This document shows positions 1 to 18,136 of a DNA stretch of 64,000 bases, piece by piece. Origin of the DNA: Mesostigma viride (lineage: Eukaryota; Streptophyta; Mesostigmatophyceae; Mesostigmatales; Mesostigmataceae); assembly GCA_009746045.1 (NCBI GenBank), contig RPFO01000164.1:2346321-2410320 (forward strand), given 5' to 3'. The notes below the pieces were generated by a model. The model did not search any database, was not told the DNA's origin, and was given only the letters and a program-made list of their open reading frames with translations. The first letter of the stretch is position 1; each line of letters starts with the position of its first letter. The translations under genes and the position numbers were made by a program.

Positions 1-611
1 ATTGAAAGCCTGCCAGCAGCAAGATGAGGGGGCTGCCTTTCTTCCATAGATGCAAAGAAAGAGCCGACCTGACACCACAGATTGAGCACCATACCCTTAT
101 GGCGCAACGTACATGCAAACAGTCTAGTGCCTGCTCATGGATACTGAAGCAAGCTGATTTAATTGGACCCTGAATTCACATGACACACAGCTGCAACCAG
201 ATAGTAGACGGTGGGGGTACGTGGGCAGCACACAGCTTTGCCAAGAAAGTCTCCTATCCATGCCGGAAAGATTCGTGCTTCTAATGACAGGCACAACCCT
301 CCACGCAGCTGAAGCGGTGGGCCAGGCAGAAAACTGGATGCAAAAAGCAATGAACATGATTGGCAATCTGACGCAGGAGAACATGCGTCCAGTATATAGG
401 GAATGACTACTGGGATGGCACCCTATCCCTGTGAAAGAGCTATCCCAGCGCATCAGTGGAAGAAGTATATCAGATCCTGGACACATTTGCAGGTCCAATG
501 ATCTACAGTTAACCATCACTGCTTGCACGCAAAGCAGGCGGCGGTCGCTAACCAAGAATGCCTGGCAGCATAAATAGGTGCACAGAAGAAGCGGCATGTG
601 CCTGAACATAC

Positions 612-6906
<6,295 letters not shown>

Positions 6907-7535
6907 TTTCTGAGGAAGGCATCCTACAATCTATGCTAAACATTCCAAATCGTGTTCATTTTCGACTCTCCTCGCCAGTAAAAATTCCATGATAATGATA
7001 ATGGCCATAGCGTTTGCGGAAACAATTAGACGCCTAAAGCAGGAAATATCGCTTGCACATTTTGTAAAAGAAGCTAGAATTCTGGAAGCTACCGAATTCA
7101 TTTGTGAACAAATGCTTTCCCAGTAAAGGCTCAAAACGCTGCCTGGACAGGGGATTCAGCGCAAGGCTCCTGGTGCGGTGTGCTGTAAACTGGTAAGGTC
7201 ACGCCCTACGATACTGTACTGTAGTACAACGAAACCAACCGTCGAACCGGGGCATCTCACTGGACCCAGGTTGAGTTGAGTTGACTGGACTCAGCCACTC
7301 AGGTAGGGAAGGTAGCAGCACGCATGGACAAAAGCGAGGCGGACAAAATCACGAAAAGTACTTGACAGTTACCGCTCGGTTACAGTCGTTACCTCCTTTC
7401 GCCGTCAACAAAGAATTTCCGAACTCGGTACCGTATACTCACAGTGTTTTAGTTCCTAGGCACCTGCATTGTATCTCTGGCACGTGGGATAGCCTGCAGA
7501 TTTCGAAGTGGATACGTGAGATACTGTTAGTTAGT
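6907..7535. other. Upstream region of the EGF-like gene, no gene seen
   Basis: No supported coding region. The stretch just above 6906 should hold the promoter and 5' leader of the minus-strand EGF-like gene, but I see no clear TATA motif. A phrase around GATACGTGAGATACTGT (about 7510-7527) recurs after the TIR element at about 8415-8433. Confidence 0.4.
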
Positions 7536-8394
7536 TACAGTCATTCCCGCGTTAAGTTGCGATCGCCCCCCAAAACTTGGCGCCGCAACTTAACGCGGGA
7601 ACGCAACTTAACGGTAGAATTAGGCTAGCAGCCCACCACCTCCTCCTCTGACGGACTTGTATACGGCATTCGACAGCTCTCGTCAAGCCCGATCCAGCTG
7701 CAGCGTCAAAGCCGGCCAAAGTCCATTTTCCAGGCCAGATATTTTGTACTGCAAAGGCGGGCTGCACTGAAACACGCCGTGGGCAGCCACGCACTGCCTG
7801 CGTTTTATACCACAAATGTGTGTTTTAACCCTCTGACTTCGGCTCTCTTTTTGGCGGGTTACTTAATTGCCAGCCGGCTTCACGTTTGAATGTGACAACT
7901 AAACATGGGAACACTGAGTCGTGAGGGAAGCTTCATTTACTGTCAAAGACGTGCATGTGAACAATAATAACGCGACCTTGTCTTTGCCGGCCCTTCTGTG
8001 GAGCATTCGGCATGATGGTGGTAATTTCCATCAAGATGTCTCAATTACAGACCCTGCATGGTCGTGGATTCTTATGTACCGCAGCCCGCAGGCTGCAAAA
8101 CTGAATTTGTAAGGTTGCATTCACGCTTTTCACCCAAGCCAGCAGGCGGGGAAATTTGCGCGCCAGTGGGGCTTGCGTATTTTGCCGCCTACAATCACGT
8201 AGCGGGTCCGGACTTAACAAAAAATGGCCTCCTGCGCGGCCAAAAATGGCCTGACACCTACAAATTGAGTCATTACCGCGTTAAGTTGCGATGGCCTCCA
8301 TGCTTAAGTTGCGGTCGCCCCCCAAATTTCGGCGCCGCAACTTAACGCGGGAACGCAACCTTAAGAAACGCAACTTAACGCGGGAATGACTGTA
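7536..8394. mobile_element. Non-autonomous TIR element, Tc1/mariner (pogo-like)
   Basis: Perfect 26-bp terminal inverted repeats, TACAGTCATTCCCGCGTTAA at 7536-7561 and its complement at 8369-8394. Read as TA|CAGTC...GACTG|TA, the element spans 7538-8392 with a TA target duplication, as in Tc1/mariner-pogo elements. Both ends also carry extra internal copies of the TTAAGTTGCG motif in opposite orientations, so subterminal hairpins can form. There is no transposase ORF, so it must be mobilised in trans. Confidence 0.75.
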
Positions 8395-10149
8395 GATAGT
8401 TGACTCCCACGCCGTGGATACGTGAGATACTGTAGCCTGCCGATTTCAGTCATTTCACAGGTCCCGAGTTCGGTTCCCCGCACGCAAAAGTGGACACGTT
8501 TTTCGTCAGAGTCGGTCGGTGACTGTGGTGACTGGTGAACGCACCAAATCTTTAGCTGCCGGACCCTGGCTGGACCGGGATTCCGGGAACCGCGGGAAAC
8601 GCCATGTAGAGATACCTGCCTCGGACCCTCGGTCCAGACGGTCCTGCATCCAGCCTGCATAGATACTGTAATCAGTTTTAAAAAGAAACAGTGCCAAAGC
8701 TAAATTTGTGCCAAGGCTGCGTTTTACGAATTGATCAATGTTGATCAGACCCCGGGTCATGACTGTCAAGACTAGGTAGTAGATCAGGGCACCCCGGCCT
8801 ACGTTGACCTACATGATTGTGTATACAGTCCTGATATGCAGTCCTGATACAGTAGATATTTAGCGCTGGTTGTCTCCTTGATATTTATTTATTTACACGC
8901 CTGTTCTACAGATTTTTATAGTTCTGCTGCTAACATTTTCTCAGACTTGTTGGGCAATAGGTATATGGGTACTCGACACAGAAGTCGTCGGTACATCACT
9001 GGCATGTCACATTGTCACTTAGAGTCTATATAGAACAAGCTCTGGCAACACCCGCTGAAAAGATCTAAATTCTGACCGGACCAGAGGGTGCGGCAAGCAT
9101 TGCAGTTCATTGCCTGACATCGGAAGGAACTGATGTCTAAAATCTTGCGCGGATACCATCTTGCCGGGGCAACTGACTGCGCTATTTGGCCGACCGGATA
9201 CACCTGGCATTGCCGAGAGAACAGCAGCCTTATGTGGATTAAGAAAGTAGCATGCTTTTTTCGACAATTTGCTGCAGGACTCAGTGATCAATCTATGCAA
9301 GACGATTACGAAATCACCAGATATGTAAGTGGTTTGAGAAAGCCGGACGCCTGGCTAGCATCGCTGCCATAGATTTAGCGCTTGTTTAAATGTTCAGCAA
9401 AGAAAGTCGTGAACCTGCGAGTCTCCTCCTTCTGCCGCCTGCAGAGCGTCCTGAACCTAGTAGGAGATAACCAGAACTAGGCGTGTCAACGCCTTTGCAT
9501 GCAGTTTGTGAGGAAAGGCGGAGGTTTGTTAGGGAAGGACGAGGTCAGGAGGACTAGCTCGCGGTGAGGACAACTAAGGGGGGGTTGTCAACGGGAGAGA
9601 TGAGAATGGGGGTGCTGAAGACTTGTGTTTAACTTTGTTCCTCACTTACCTCACCTTGTAGCATATGGTAAGTCCAGGGTCCAAGTCAGGTACTGAAGAC
9701 ACTTGCCGACCTGCTTCTGAGCCATGAAATCTACGGAAAGGTTTTTATGCTCTGCGGCTCCCCAACGGGATTGCGTGTAGTTCATAAACTAATACGCAGT
9801 TCCAAGTTGGGATGCAGGTTGGGAATAGCCAAGTCCGGGCGTGGAGGTGAGCAAATGCAGGCCATGCAAGATTACTAGCTCTTTTGAAATTGGTCTTCTA
9901 ACGTACAAGGTAATTTTAGCTTTAGTATTATTTTGGACATTACATAGATGCGGTTCCATCGGCGAGCCGTGGAGTATTAACCCTCGGAAGAAGCCAATAC
10001 TAATCTAACTGGTTCTAATTGCCTAGCTAGCATAGTCTAGAAGGGGGCAGGGCCCTGCTTGGCACATAAGCAGCCATAGTTGTCTCGCTTCATGTAGGGT
10101 AAATTGTAAAATGCGCGTTCGCTGATTCGATTCGATACCAAACCGCATT
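8395..10149. other. No gene recognised; old LINE 3'-end remnants
   Basis: No convincing ORF. Short remnants of the LINE 3' hairpin signature occur near 9757 (GGCTCCCCAACGGGATTG) and 9958 (TCGGCGAGCCGTGGAG), suggesting very old copies. The rest looks like unique non-coding DNA. Confidence 0.4.
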
Positions 10150-10965
10150 CTCAGAACAGTCGCCCACCGCTGCCGCGCCTGCTCGACGGGACGGAGATCC
10201 CGTTCCGTGACCGCTTCAAACTGTTGGGGAGCATGCTCCCTGACACCGCCGACGATGTGGACATCCGCATCGGCCTGGCCTGGGCCAGGCTCCATTCGCT
10301 CAACACCTACTGGCGCTCGAAGGGCCTGGGCGAGCACCGTAAGCGCATGCTCTTCAAGGTCCTCGTCCTCACGGTGCTTACGTATGGCGCCGAGGCATGG
10401 ACACTCACGGACGCACTGGCGGCTAAGGTAGACGGCAAGGTTTACAGGATGCTCCGACAGGTCCTGAATGCAGGGTTTTCCAAGCATCACTATAGGTCAT
10501 TGGAGTCTTTGTATCAGGGTATGCCTCGCATTTCGGACGAGATTAGGCAGCGTAGGATAGCATTTGTAGGACATCTTGCTCGCACCAGTCAGGTTGACAC
10601 CGCCCTTGGTCTGGCCGGCCCCCAGCGGCTTGGCCAACCAGGGCGGCACATCCTGACCTAGCCTGGCCCCAAGCACATTCCTAGAAAGCTAGGTAAGCCT
10701 GGCATGAACTACATCCAGATGTTGCTGGCCGACCTAGTGGTCCCAGCTCAGTTTAAACACCGCATTCACTCCCCCCAAGCGGAAGGGGCGCTTTGCTGAG
10801 TAGAATAGGTAGGGTTTTCTCGATTAGATTAGCTTAGAGTTAGATTAGTTCGGTTCCGCGGCTTTGTCCCCCCCTCCATCCATCCACGGGAATATGTGCT
10901 ACATGATCTCCCAACGGAGTCATGTTATAATTTAATTTAATTTTAATTTTTAATTCACTCCCTCT
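10150..10965 (+). pseudogene. LINE ORF2 C-terminal fragment with 3' end
   Basis: 5'-truncated non-LTR retrotransposon. The frame from about 10166 encodes the end of the reverse transcriptase and its C-terminal region, with the typical blocks RKRMLFKVLVLTVLTYGAEA, then IRQRRIAFVGHLARTSQVDT. A stop (TAG at 10659) replaces a Trp present in the copy at 14.6 kb. An internal deletion at about 10772 joins the frame to the Pro/Lys-rich C-terminal tail. The 3' UTR, terminal hairpin (about 10905-10925) and an ATTTA-type tail follow. Confidence 0.85.
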
Positions 10966-11163
10966 CTCTTCTTTGGACTGCCATGCAGAACAAGAAGCGG
11001 TGGCAGAAGATTGTCCAGGCTTACACGCCAGCCCCTGTGGGCAAGCCCCCTCCCCCCAAGCGGAAAGGGCGTTTCGCTGAATAGTGTAGTTAGGATTTTT
11101 CTAGACTAGCTAGAAAGCTTAGTTAGGTTCGTTCGATTACACAGCTTCGCCCACCTCCATCCA
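10966..11163 (+). mobile_element. LINE 3'-end fragment
   Basis: Encodes only the last residues of ORF2 (WQKIVQAYTPAPVGKPPPPK), stop at about 11084, plus part of the 3' UTR. It begins directly in the tail of the preceding copy and ends without its own hairpin, where the opposite-strand copy starts. Confidence 0.8.
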
Positions 11164-11405
11164 TTAAATTAAATTAAATTAAATTAAATTATAACATGCC
11201 TCCCTGGGGAGGTCATGTAGCACATATTTCATGATGGAGGGGGTGGAGGAAGCCGCGTGATCGAACTATCCTAACTCTATCTAGAAAATCCTAACTACAC
11301 TACTCATCAAAACGCCTCCTCCGCTTGGGGGGAGGTGGCTTGCCCACAGGGTCGGGCGTGTGCGCAGGCCTTGACAATCTTCTTCCACCGCGTCTTGTCC
11401 TGCAT
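11160..11405 (-). mobile_element. LINE 3'-end fragment, tail-to-tail with previous
   Basis: Minus-strand copy: tail ATTAA units at about 11162-11188, hairpin at about 11190-11212, 3' UTR, ORF2 C-terminal Pro/Arg-rich codons and the conserved Trp-Lys region to about 11405. It meets the plus-strand fragment tail-to-tail. Confidence 0.8.
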
Positions 11406-11489
11406 CCATCCAGCAAGGAATATGTGCTACATGATCTCCCATGGATGTTGCATTAATTAAGAATTTAGCCATGCTATGCCTATGCCTAT
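11406..11489 (+). mobile_element. LINE 3' UTR scrap
   Basis: A short stretch with GAATATGTGCTACATGATCT at about 11416 followed by an AATTAA tail, a 3'-terminal piece of the same LINE group. Confidence 0.6.
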
Positions 11490-12130
11490 GCCCAGGCGGT
11501 GAAGGACATTGCCGCCAAGCCAGCCCCGGCTGGCCTGGCCGGCGATGCTCCTCCCATCACCACCTGGGCGGACATGCTTAAGCAACATACCACCTCCACC
11601 ACCTCCGCCGTCGCAGCCCAGCTTCAACAGCAGACGCTTGACCTCCGCGAGGAGGCCGAGCTCGCCAAGCGCAGCCTCAACGTCATTGTCAAGAACTTCA
11701 AGATGGAGGAAGGTGAGAATTCGATCCGAGAAGCTTTTGCGTGAGTTTGAGAGAGAAATCCTCGGTCGCATGGGCCTTAACGGTGAGATCGAGCTGGCCG
11801 CCCACCGCCTTCAGTTCCCCGCGCGAGGGGTAAGGCAGGGCCGCCCCCGCTCCTTCTCACCTTTAAGACCCCGGCGGACAAGATTTCTTTTCTCAGACGC
11901 CGCAAGCGCTCGGCTCGAGAAGACTCTCTTCACCCTTGATGACGACTTGACCCTGGCTGGCGCAGCAACAACGGCGACGGGAGCTATGGCCGACCTACCT
12001 CCAGCTCCGGCAGACCAAGGCGGGACAGCCCGTGTACTGGAAGGGGGCGGCCATCTACGTCCGCCATAAGCCCTGGCAGGCGACCCACCCACCCCCCGCG
12101 GCCCCAGCGACTCCAGACGCCCCAGCTTAG
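11490..12130 (+). pseudogene. LINE-type ORF1, family A copy (broken)
   Basis: 5'-truncated copy of the ORF1 that is intact at 43253-44671. It aligns from the QAVKDIAAKPAPAGLAGDAP block through the REEAELAKRSLNVIVKNF block, then shifts frame near 11715, 11815 and 11960 before the C-terminal LDDDLTLA and WPTYLQLRQ-like region. ORF1 proteins bind element RNA and act as chaperones in retrotransposition. It is followed directly by its 3' UTR, with no ORF2. That UTR is split by the TTAA element at 12230. Confidence 0.8.
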
Positions 12131-12229
12131 GGGAATCTAGCAGTAGTAGTGTAGAATAGATAGACCGTGGCCATGTACATGTACGCCTCCTAGAGGCACT
12201 ATCCCAGCTAAGCCACGCGCTTTACTTAA

Positions 12230-13917
12230 CCCCTAAATGGTCTTGCTGCCGATTTTCCGCCAAAAATCGAGTTCCAGCCGATGCATCGGCCCCTTCTCGG
12301 GGGACCAGATGCCGCGAAATCTATTGAGAATTAGGAAAAGTTTAGCTGAGAAGATCGAAAGTTTATAATTTTCCTCACAGCATGGTACTAGGGTTTGCAT
12401 ACTTCTGACAAAGTTATAGAGGTGTTCTGGCCGGTCAAAGTACAAGGGGTCAGGGTACTTTTTCACGTACAACGTGCATTCCGGAAAACGACGACCTGGC
12501 CATGGCGGCTTGCGCCCACGCATGGCATTTACGTTTTCGTTCGAATTTTCTGACCAAACTTAGGATATTGATTTTATACGTCCTAAATATCATACAGCCC
12601 AATTTTTGGTTCGCGGGAATGCCATTTGATAGGTGTCGGCAGCGTTCTTGCTGGAAAACCCTGCGATCAGGCCGGACGATAGAAACGTTGACAGCAATAC
12701 CTTTCCGGCGTATTTTAAAGGATATATCGGTTTATTTGTACTTTTTATGATACATAGTAGTCGTAAACGTGCAAGGGTGGCCAGAAATCGCTGAATCCAG
12801 CGACCATGCTGCACAACTTTGGTGTGCCGAAATGCGCCATTTTGGGCCACCGCCTGGGCCAAGGTAACGCCATCCATGCCTGGTAAAGCTTAAGCATCGT
12901 TTTCCTATCGATGTTTGATGTTTATATGTACGTTCTAGCTTGTGTAGCACATTCTTTTTGCATTATTCATGCTCTTTCTTGACCCTGGCCTGGCCCCTTT
13001 CTAAAACACCCTTCTTAGATGCTTCCCTCAGTCAGTTGACCTGCCACAGGGTGATGGTGATAAGTTTTAGAGGCTGCATGGGTTTGAATACCTCCATATA
13101 TGTTTGTTATACATTTCCCATACACATATTGCATGAGTGTGAGGCAGTTGGCTGGTCTCTGTGGCATCATCAAGCACGTAACTGGTAAGTAAAAGCTTCC
13201 CATTGACAGCATGTGCCACCAGGTGTGCTGGCCATCACCTGGCAAGCTATAGCAGCTTAGGCCTAGTTTATCCTTGCTAGGGCAGGCTGAAATAGGCTCA
13301 ACATCACTAGTTTGTTGGTGGCTGCCTCCTAGAATGCATGCCTTGCGTAGGGTATCCGTACCACGTTACCTACGTGCATGGACAAGGTAGCACCTGCACA
13401 TAGGTGCCATGTAAGGGCAGTGTGATGATGCAGTTATGTTTCCCCATCATTGTGGAAGGGAAATGTATTGTTTGGCATGGTTGGTGGCCATATTAGTAGG
13501 TAGTATGCCCACCCCTACCCCCTTGGTTGCTTTTTACCAACGGTACCCCTAAGGGCTGTGCTGGGTGTAACTGCTGGTATACCCACCCAAATGATGACCC
13601 CAATGGCTCAAACTGTTCAGCAACTAATTGTTTATCATCCCTGAAGTGGTAGGTGCATAGGTCTTATAACATAATTCAAAATGCACATTCTACCAAAAAT
13701 GAAAACGCGCGTCTTGACCCCCCTGACTTTGACGGCAGTTATATATGGCCTACCCTGCATATATGTGAGGTTGTGATATACCAACCCGAAGGGCAACTCA
13801 TGGACATGCTTGGCCCCCAAGGACAGCCTTTGGATATGGGTAGGTTGGATGGCATCTGGTTTGCAAAATTGTGAAGATCCAGCCGATTTATCGGCAGGAT
13901 CTCAGACCATTTAGGGG
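12230..13917 (+). mobile_element. piggyBac-like non-autonomous element, copy 1
   Basis: 14-bp TIRs CCCCTAAATGGTCT at 12230-12243 and the complement at 13904-13917, flanked on both sides by TTAA (12226-12229, 13918-13921). The family A 3' UTR near 43174-43190 is an uninterrupted paralogue with one TTAA at the matching position, so the empty site is visible. The second copy (18960-20668) is closely similar in opposite orientation. TTAA targeting and a CCC start are piggyBac hallmarks. No transposase ORF is present. Confidence 0.85.
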
Positions 13918-14282
13918 TTAATCATGTACATGTGTGCCTATGATGAGCCACACCCCATGCAGATGATGCCTAGCTTTATTTAGCTCTGTTGTGCCTATGC
14001 AGGGAATAACTCTCAGACTGCTGAGACGCCATGCCCTAGTAGCTTCTTTGTATAGCTATGCTGATCTTCCCCCCCATGACAGGCTCCCCCTTCGCTGGGC
14101 ATAGCTTGAAGATCATGGGGATGCAAGTGCCCTGGTGCACCTAGAGCAAGGGTCCTTTACATCCCCACCCTTGCAGGAAGTAGCTTAGGATGTATGATAG
14201 GCCATACGCCCCCTCTCAAGGGCTCTATGTGCTACATATACTCCCAACGGAGTTATGTTACAATTCAATTCAATTCAATGCC
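13918..14282 (+). mobile_element. 3' UTR of the family A ORF1 element
   Basis: Continuation of the element started at 11490 after the TTAA insertion. It contains the conserved TTGCAGGAAGTAGC segment, the terminal hairpin CTCCCAACGGAG (about 14248-14259) and a CAATT pentamer tail. No ORF2 lies between ORF1 and this 3' end. Confidence 0.8.
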
Positions 14283-14529
14283 TATGCACACGCCCGACCC
14301 TGTGGGCAAGCCACCTCCCCCCAAGCGGAGGAGGCGTTTTGATGAGTAGTGTAGTTAGGATTTTCTAGATAGCTTGGAGTTAATAGGATAGTTCGATCAC
14401 GCGGCTTCCTCCACCCCATCCATCATGGCATATGTGCTACATGACCTCCCCACGGAGACATGTTATAATTCAATTTAATTTTTTTAATGCCTATGCAGAT
14501 CGAGAGATGCTCTCTGTTGAGAAGCCATG
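14283..14529 (+). mobile_element. LINE 3'-end fragment
   Basis: The last ORF2 codons (PDPVGKPPPPKRRRRFDE), stop near 14347, the 3' UTR, hairpin (about 14439-14452) and a CAATTTAATT tail. It starts exactly in the CAATT tail of the previous element. A short scrap with GAGAGATGCTCTCTGTTGAG follows. Confidence 0.8.
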
Positions 14530-14533
14530 CCCG

Positions 14534-14600
14534 AACTAATTAATTAATTAGGAACATAACTCCGTTGGGAGTATATGTAGCACATAGCCCTTGAGGGGCG
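14534..14600 (-). mobile_element. 3'-terminal hairpin fragment in an AATT tail
   Basis: AATTAATTAATTAG followed by the complement of the hairpin end (ACTCCGTTGGGAGT) and GCACATAGCCCTTGAG, a minimal family A 3' end on the minus strand. Confidence 0.7.
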
Positions 14601-15525
14601 GTGGGGTTGGAGATTAGTGTCAAAACTGAGGCGATGGTGATTGGGGCCTCCAGTAAACCACCGCTGCCGCGCCTGCTCGACGGGACGGAGGTCCCGTTCC
14701 GCGACCGCTTCAAGCTGTTGGGGAGCTGGCTTCCTGACACCGCCGACGATGTGGACACCCGCATCGGCCTTGCCTGGGCCAAGCTCCGTTCGCTCACACC
14801 CTACTGGCGCTCGAAGGGCCTGGACGGGCACCGCAAGCGCATGCTCTTCAAGGTCCTCGTCCTCACGGTGCTCACGTATGGCGCCGAGGCGTGGACCCTC
14901 CCACCCAAACTGGCAGCTAGGCTAGACGGCACAGTTTACAGGATGCTCCGACAGGTAGGTTTTCCGAGCGTCCGTCATCAGAGTCTTTGTATCATGGCAT
15001 GCCTCGTGTTTCGGATGAGATTAGGCAGCGTAGGATAGCATTTGTAGGACACCTTGCCCGCACCAGCCAGGTCGACACCACCCTTGGTCTGGCCGGCCCC
15101 CAGCGGCTTGGCCAGCCAGGGCGGCACATACTGACCTGGCCTGGCCCCAAGGACATTACCAAAAGGGTAGGGAAACCTGTCACCAACTACGTTCAGATGT
15201 TGCTGGCCGACCTAGTGGTCCCAGCCCAGTTTGAGCACCGCATCTACTCTCTCTCCCGTCTTTGGACTGCCATGCTGCCCATGCAGGACAAGACGCGGTG
15301 GAAGAAGATTGTCAAGGCGCACACCGGCCCGACCCTGTGGGCAAGCCACCTCCCCCCAAGCGGAGGAGGCCTGCGCTTTGATGAGTAGTGTAGTTATTAT
15401 TTTCTAGATAGCTTAGAGTTAGGATAGTTCGATCACGCGGCTTCCCCCACCCCATCCATCATGAAATATGTGCTACATGACCTCCCCACGGAGGCATGTT
15501 ATAATTTAATTTAATTTAATAGCCC
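14588..15525 (+). pseudogene. LINE ORF2 C-terminal fragment with 3' end (longest)
   Basis: 5'-truncated element encoding the final RT segment (GLEISVKTEAMVIGASS), the TYGAEAWTL block, the QRRIAFVGHLARTSQVD block and the Lys/Pro/Arg-rich C-terminus, stop at about 15388. One frameshift lies near 14960, and a small insertion near 15280 plus a shift at about 15325 alter the end. The 3' UTR, hairpin CTCCCCACGGAG (about 15482-15493) and ATTTA tail follow. Catalytic RT motifs and endonuclease are missing. Confidence 0.85.
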
Positions 15526-15714
15526 TTGAGAAGGGGCATATGGCCTATGATACATTCTAAGCTACTTCCTGCAAGGGTGGGAATGTAAACGACACTTGCT
15601 CTAGGTGCACCAGGTCACCTGCACCCTCATGATGTTCACACTATCAAGGAGACGTACAACCATGCAGCGCAGGCCAGAAATCGGGAGAATCCGCACACTA
15701 TGCCCAGCTAATTA
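15526..15714 (-). mobile_element. Family A 3' UTR fragment without tail
   Basis: Matches the 3' UTR of the family A ORF1 elements in reverse orientation (AGAAGGGGCATATGGCC, GCTACTTCCTGCAAGGG). It abuts the tail of the previous LINE copy. Confidence 0.65.
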
Positions 15715-16088
15715 AAACACGTGCTCCCGTTGGGGAGTCACGGAGCACCGAAGTGCTTTTAATCCCTGTGTGTGCACAACAGGAGAAAGGGCAGAGACCC
15801 CCAGTCTCCTTCATGCCAATTGAAGGCATGCCACAGCTGCATGCGGGCACGCTAGCTAAACGGACACGCTAACGATCCGGCAGTCTGTGGGTGCAATAAG
15901 ACCCATGTGAGCATATCATAACAAGGAGCGTGGGCAAGTAATCTGATCGAAGCCAGGACGTAGCATGGCTGTACAAGGACTAAGCTATAGGGCTATGGCT
16001 GGTTGTGTACCGTGCGTTTGCGGTGCACGTGACTAGGTTCGGTGGCACAACTAGGCAAACATTCTAAGCATGGCTGCCATGGCGGACA
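15715..16088 (-). mobile_element. Family C 3' UTR fragment
   Basis: Minus-strand copy of the family C 3' UTR: AATTAA tail, hairpin GCTCCCGTTGGGGAGTC (about 15723-15739), then about 340 bp also seen at 18140-18550 and 51838-52200. It stops where the plus-strand family C element begins, so the two are head-to-head. Confidence 0.75.
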
Positions 16089-16264
16089 GTTCCGAAAATG
16101 GCTGACGGCGGTATGGCTGACGGCGGAGCTCAGATCTTTTGCGTCTGAACCCCAAATTCGGTCAGACCACTCGCATGCGATGCGCTTTATTCAGACGTAC
16201 ACGCCAGTATAATCGGTTACGGCTGAAACGCAGTATTGCCAAAGTTATCACGTGACAAGCAGCT

Positions 16265-18136
16265 ATGACGACCCCAAAAGCAAAACGGGGTTTGGAAAAG
16301 GAGCTTACCGGCTCCCAGTCCAACCCTCTCGCCATCGTTCTTGCCCAGCCGCCTGGGCTCGCCAACCCATCGCCAGCAGACCCATCGCCAAGCGCCTCGC
16401 CTGAGCCCAAGAAACCATGCCACGACCGCCAAAAATGGAGCCAATTCTTGCCCGGCAACGAATATTTCAGCCTCCTCACCTGGCAGACACTGTCGCCGCA
16501 GGAAGTCGTCGAGGTCCTCCAGTTCCTCACACAGGAACGGAAGCTCTTCGTGCCGCAGAAGGGGGGGGCGGCTATCGACTACCGCAACACGTCCTGGCTC
16601 TACACTTATGAAGAACCACGCCAACGCCTGTTTATCTTGACCAGCTACTACCAGCGCAGCCTCGCCGACATCAGCAGATCGAGCGCTCAAAGCCCCCGCC
16701 CCCGCACAGCCGGCAGCCCCTTCGGCTCCCTCCCTCTGCAAGGATGACATCCGCGCAGTGCTGGAGGAGCACGTGACCTGGCCGCTGGCCGAGAAGCTGA
16801 CATCGCTGAACACGACGCTCAACACGGTGGAGGCCCGGGTCTCCAATGTGGAAACCAAGGTCGTCCACAAGCTCCAGCCCCAGTTCACGACGCTGCACAC
16901 CGCGGCGCAAGCTTCGGAAACGCATGCTGCACTTGTCTCTCGCCTTAACCAGGTGGAGGGCAAGTGCGGCGTGCTCATGAAGAAGCTTGAGGCCATCACC
17001 GCCCACACCGAGGCCCTGGCCACACAGGTCCCCAAGATAGCGGAGCAGACGGCCACCATTGCATCCCAGCCACCCCGGCAGGACGCTGGTGACCTCCCGC
17101 CGCTCTCCTACGCGGACCTGCTGCGGTCAGCGACCGCCTCCACCACCGACGCCATCGCCACGAAGCTCCAGGAGCTGGAGGACCACCGCCAGGCCCAGCA
17201 ACGGGAGGTCACCGACCGCGCTCGGGCCGCGAGTGCCGAGTGGTGCTACGTCGCTTCCCCCAGAAGCCAGGGGCCGGGCCCACTTCAAATGTTCCGAAAA
17301 GTGTGACACTTTTTGTCGTTTTTTTGACTTTTTCGACGATCGTCACTCTGCAGAGTGATTCGTCGTGCGAAATCGTGCGAAATTGTGCGAAATTTGCTGA
17401 AATCGTGTGAAATTTGCTGAAATCGTGCGAATTTGTGCGAAATTTGCTGAAATCGTACGAAATTTCATGTGAAAAATGTCGACGGTAAAAAAGTTTGATG
17501 TGCACAACGTGTGTGAATTCATGCGAAATTTTGTCAAACGTCACTCCCCAAAACGACCCTTGGTTGAAATCCATGCGAAATCGTGCGAAATCATGCAAAA
17601 TTGTGCGAAATCGTGCGAAATCGTGCGAAAATGTGTGAAAATTTTGCGAAAATCACGCGAAAATCACGCGAACTCGTGCGATTTTTTTTTTTTGTTGCAA
17701 AAATAGCGAAAAAGTGTCACACACTTGGCTTGGACGGCGGAACATTTGAAGTGGGCCCGGCCCAGGTGAGACGTCAACCTCTCTTGCTGACGAGCTCAAG
17801 AACCAGCTTCTCAGTACCCTCATGGGCCTGGTAGGTGAGGTAGAACTGCGTGGGTGCCACCGCCTTCCCCACTCACGGGACAAGGCGGCTCCCCCACCAG
17901 TCCTGCTCACCTTCCCCTCCCCTGAGGATAAGCAGCGATTCCTCTCTCGTCGCAAGAGGTTGCACGACCTCACCTGGACGCTGGATGACGACCTGACCCC
18001 CGCTCAGCAACAGCAGCGACGCGACCTGTGGCCGGAATACCTCCGCCATAAGCAGGACCCCCAGAAGCCCAAGGTGTACTGGAGGGGCGGGGACCTGATG
18101 ATCAACCACAAGATGTGGACGCCCCCAGCGGGCTAG
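16265..18136 (+). pseudogene. LINE-type ORF1, family C
   Basis: ATG at 16265. Residues 1-140 include the N-terminal Pro/Ser region and a conserved ELxFLTQERKLFVPQKGG-like block. A frameshift near 16680 moves the frame to that of 16758, which continues through a coiled-coil-like stretch (LEEHVTWPLAEKLTSLNTTL) and the STTDAIATKLQELEDHRQAQ block to 17270. After the 493-bp insertion the frame resumes at about 17766 (GETSTSLADEL) and ends with the C-terminal domain (LDDDLTPAQQQQRRDLWPEY) at 18136. Removing the insertion and mending the shift gives an ORF1 like the intact 44.7-kb copy. Confidence 0.8.
17271..17763. mobile_element. 493-bp TIR element inside family C ORF1
   Basis: Perfect 26-bp TIRs start GGGCCGGGCCCACTTCAAAT at 17271-17296, with the complement at 17738-17763. 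They are flanked by AG at 17269-17270 and 17764-17765. The paralogous ORF1 at 20700-20720 (minus) reads straight across as GAAGCCAGGTGAGACG, which gives the empty site. The interior has no ORF and is filled with GCGAAATcGT-type heptamer/decamer repeats. The superfamily is not clear. Confidence 0.85.
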
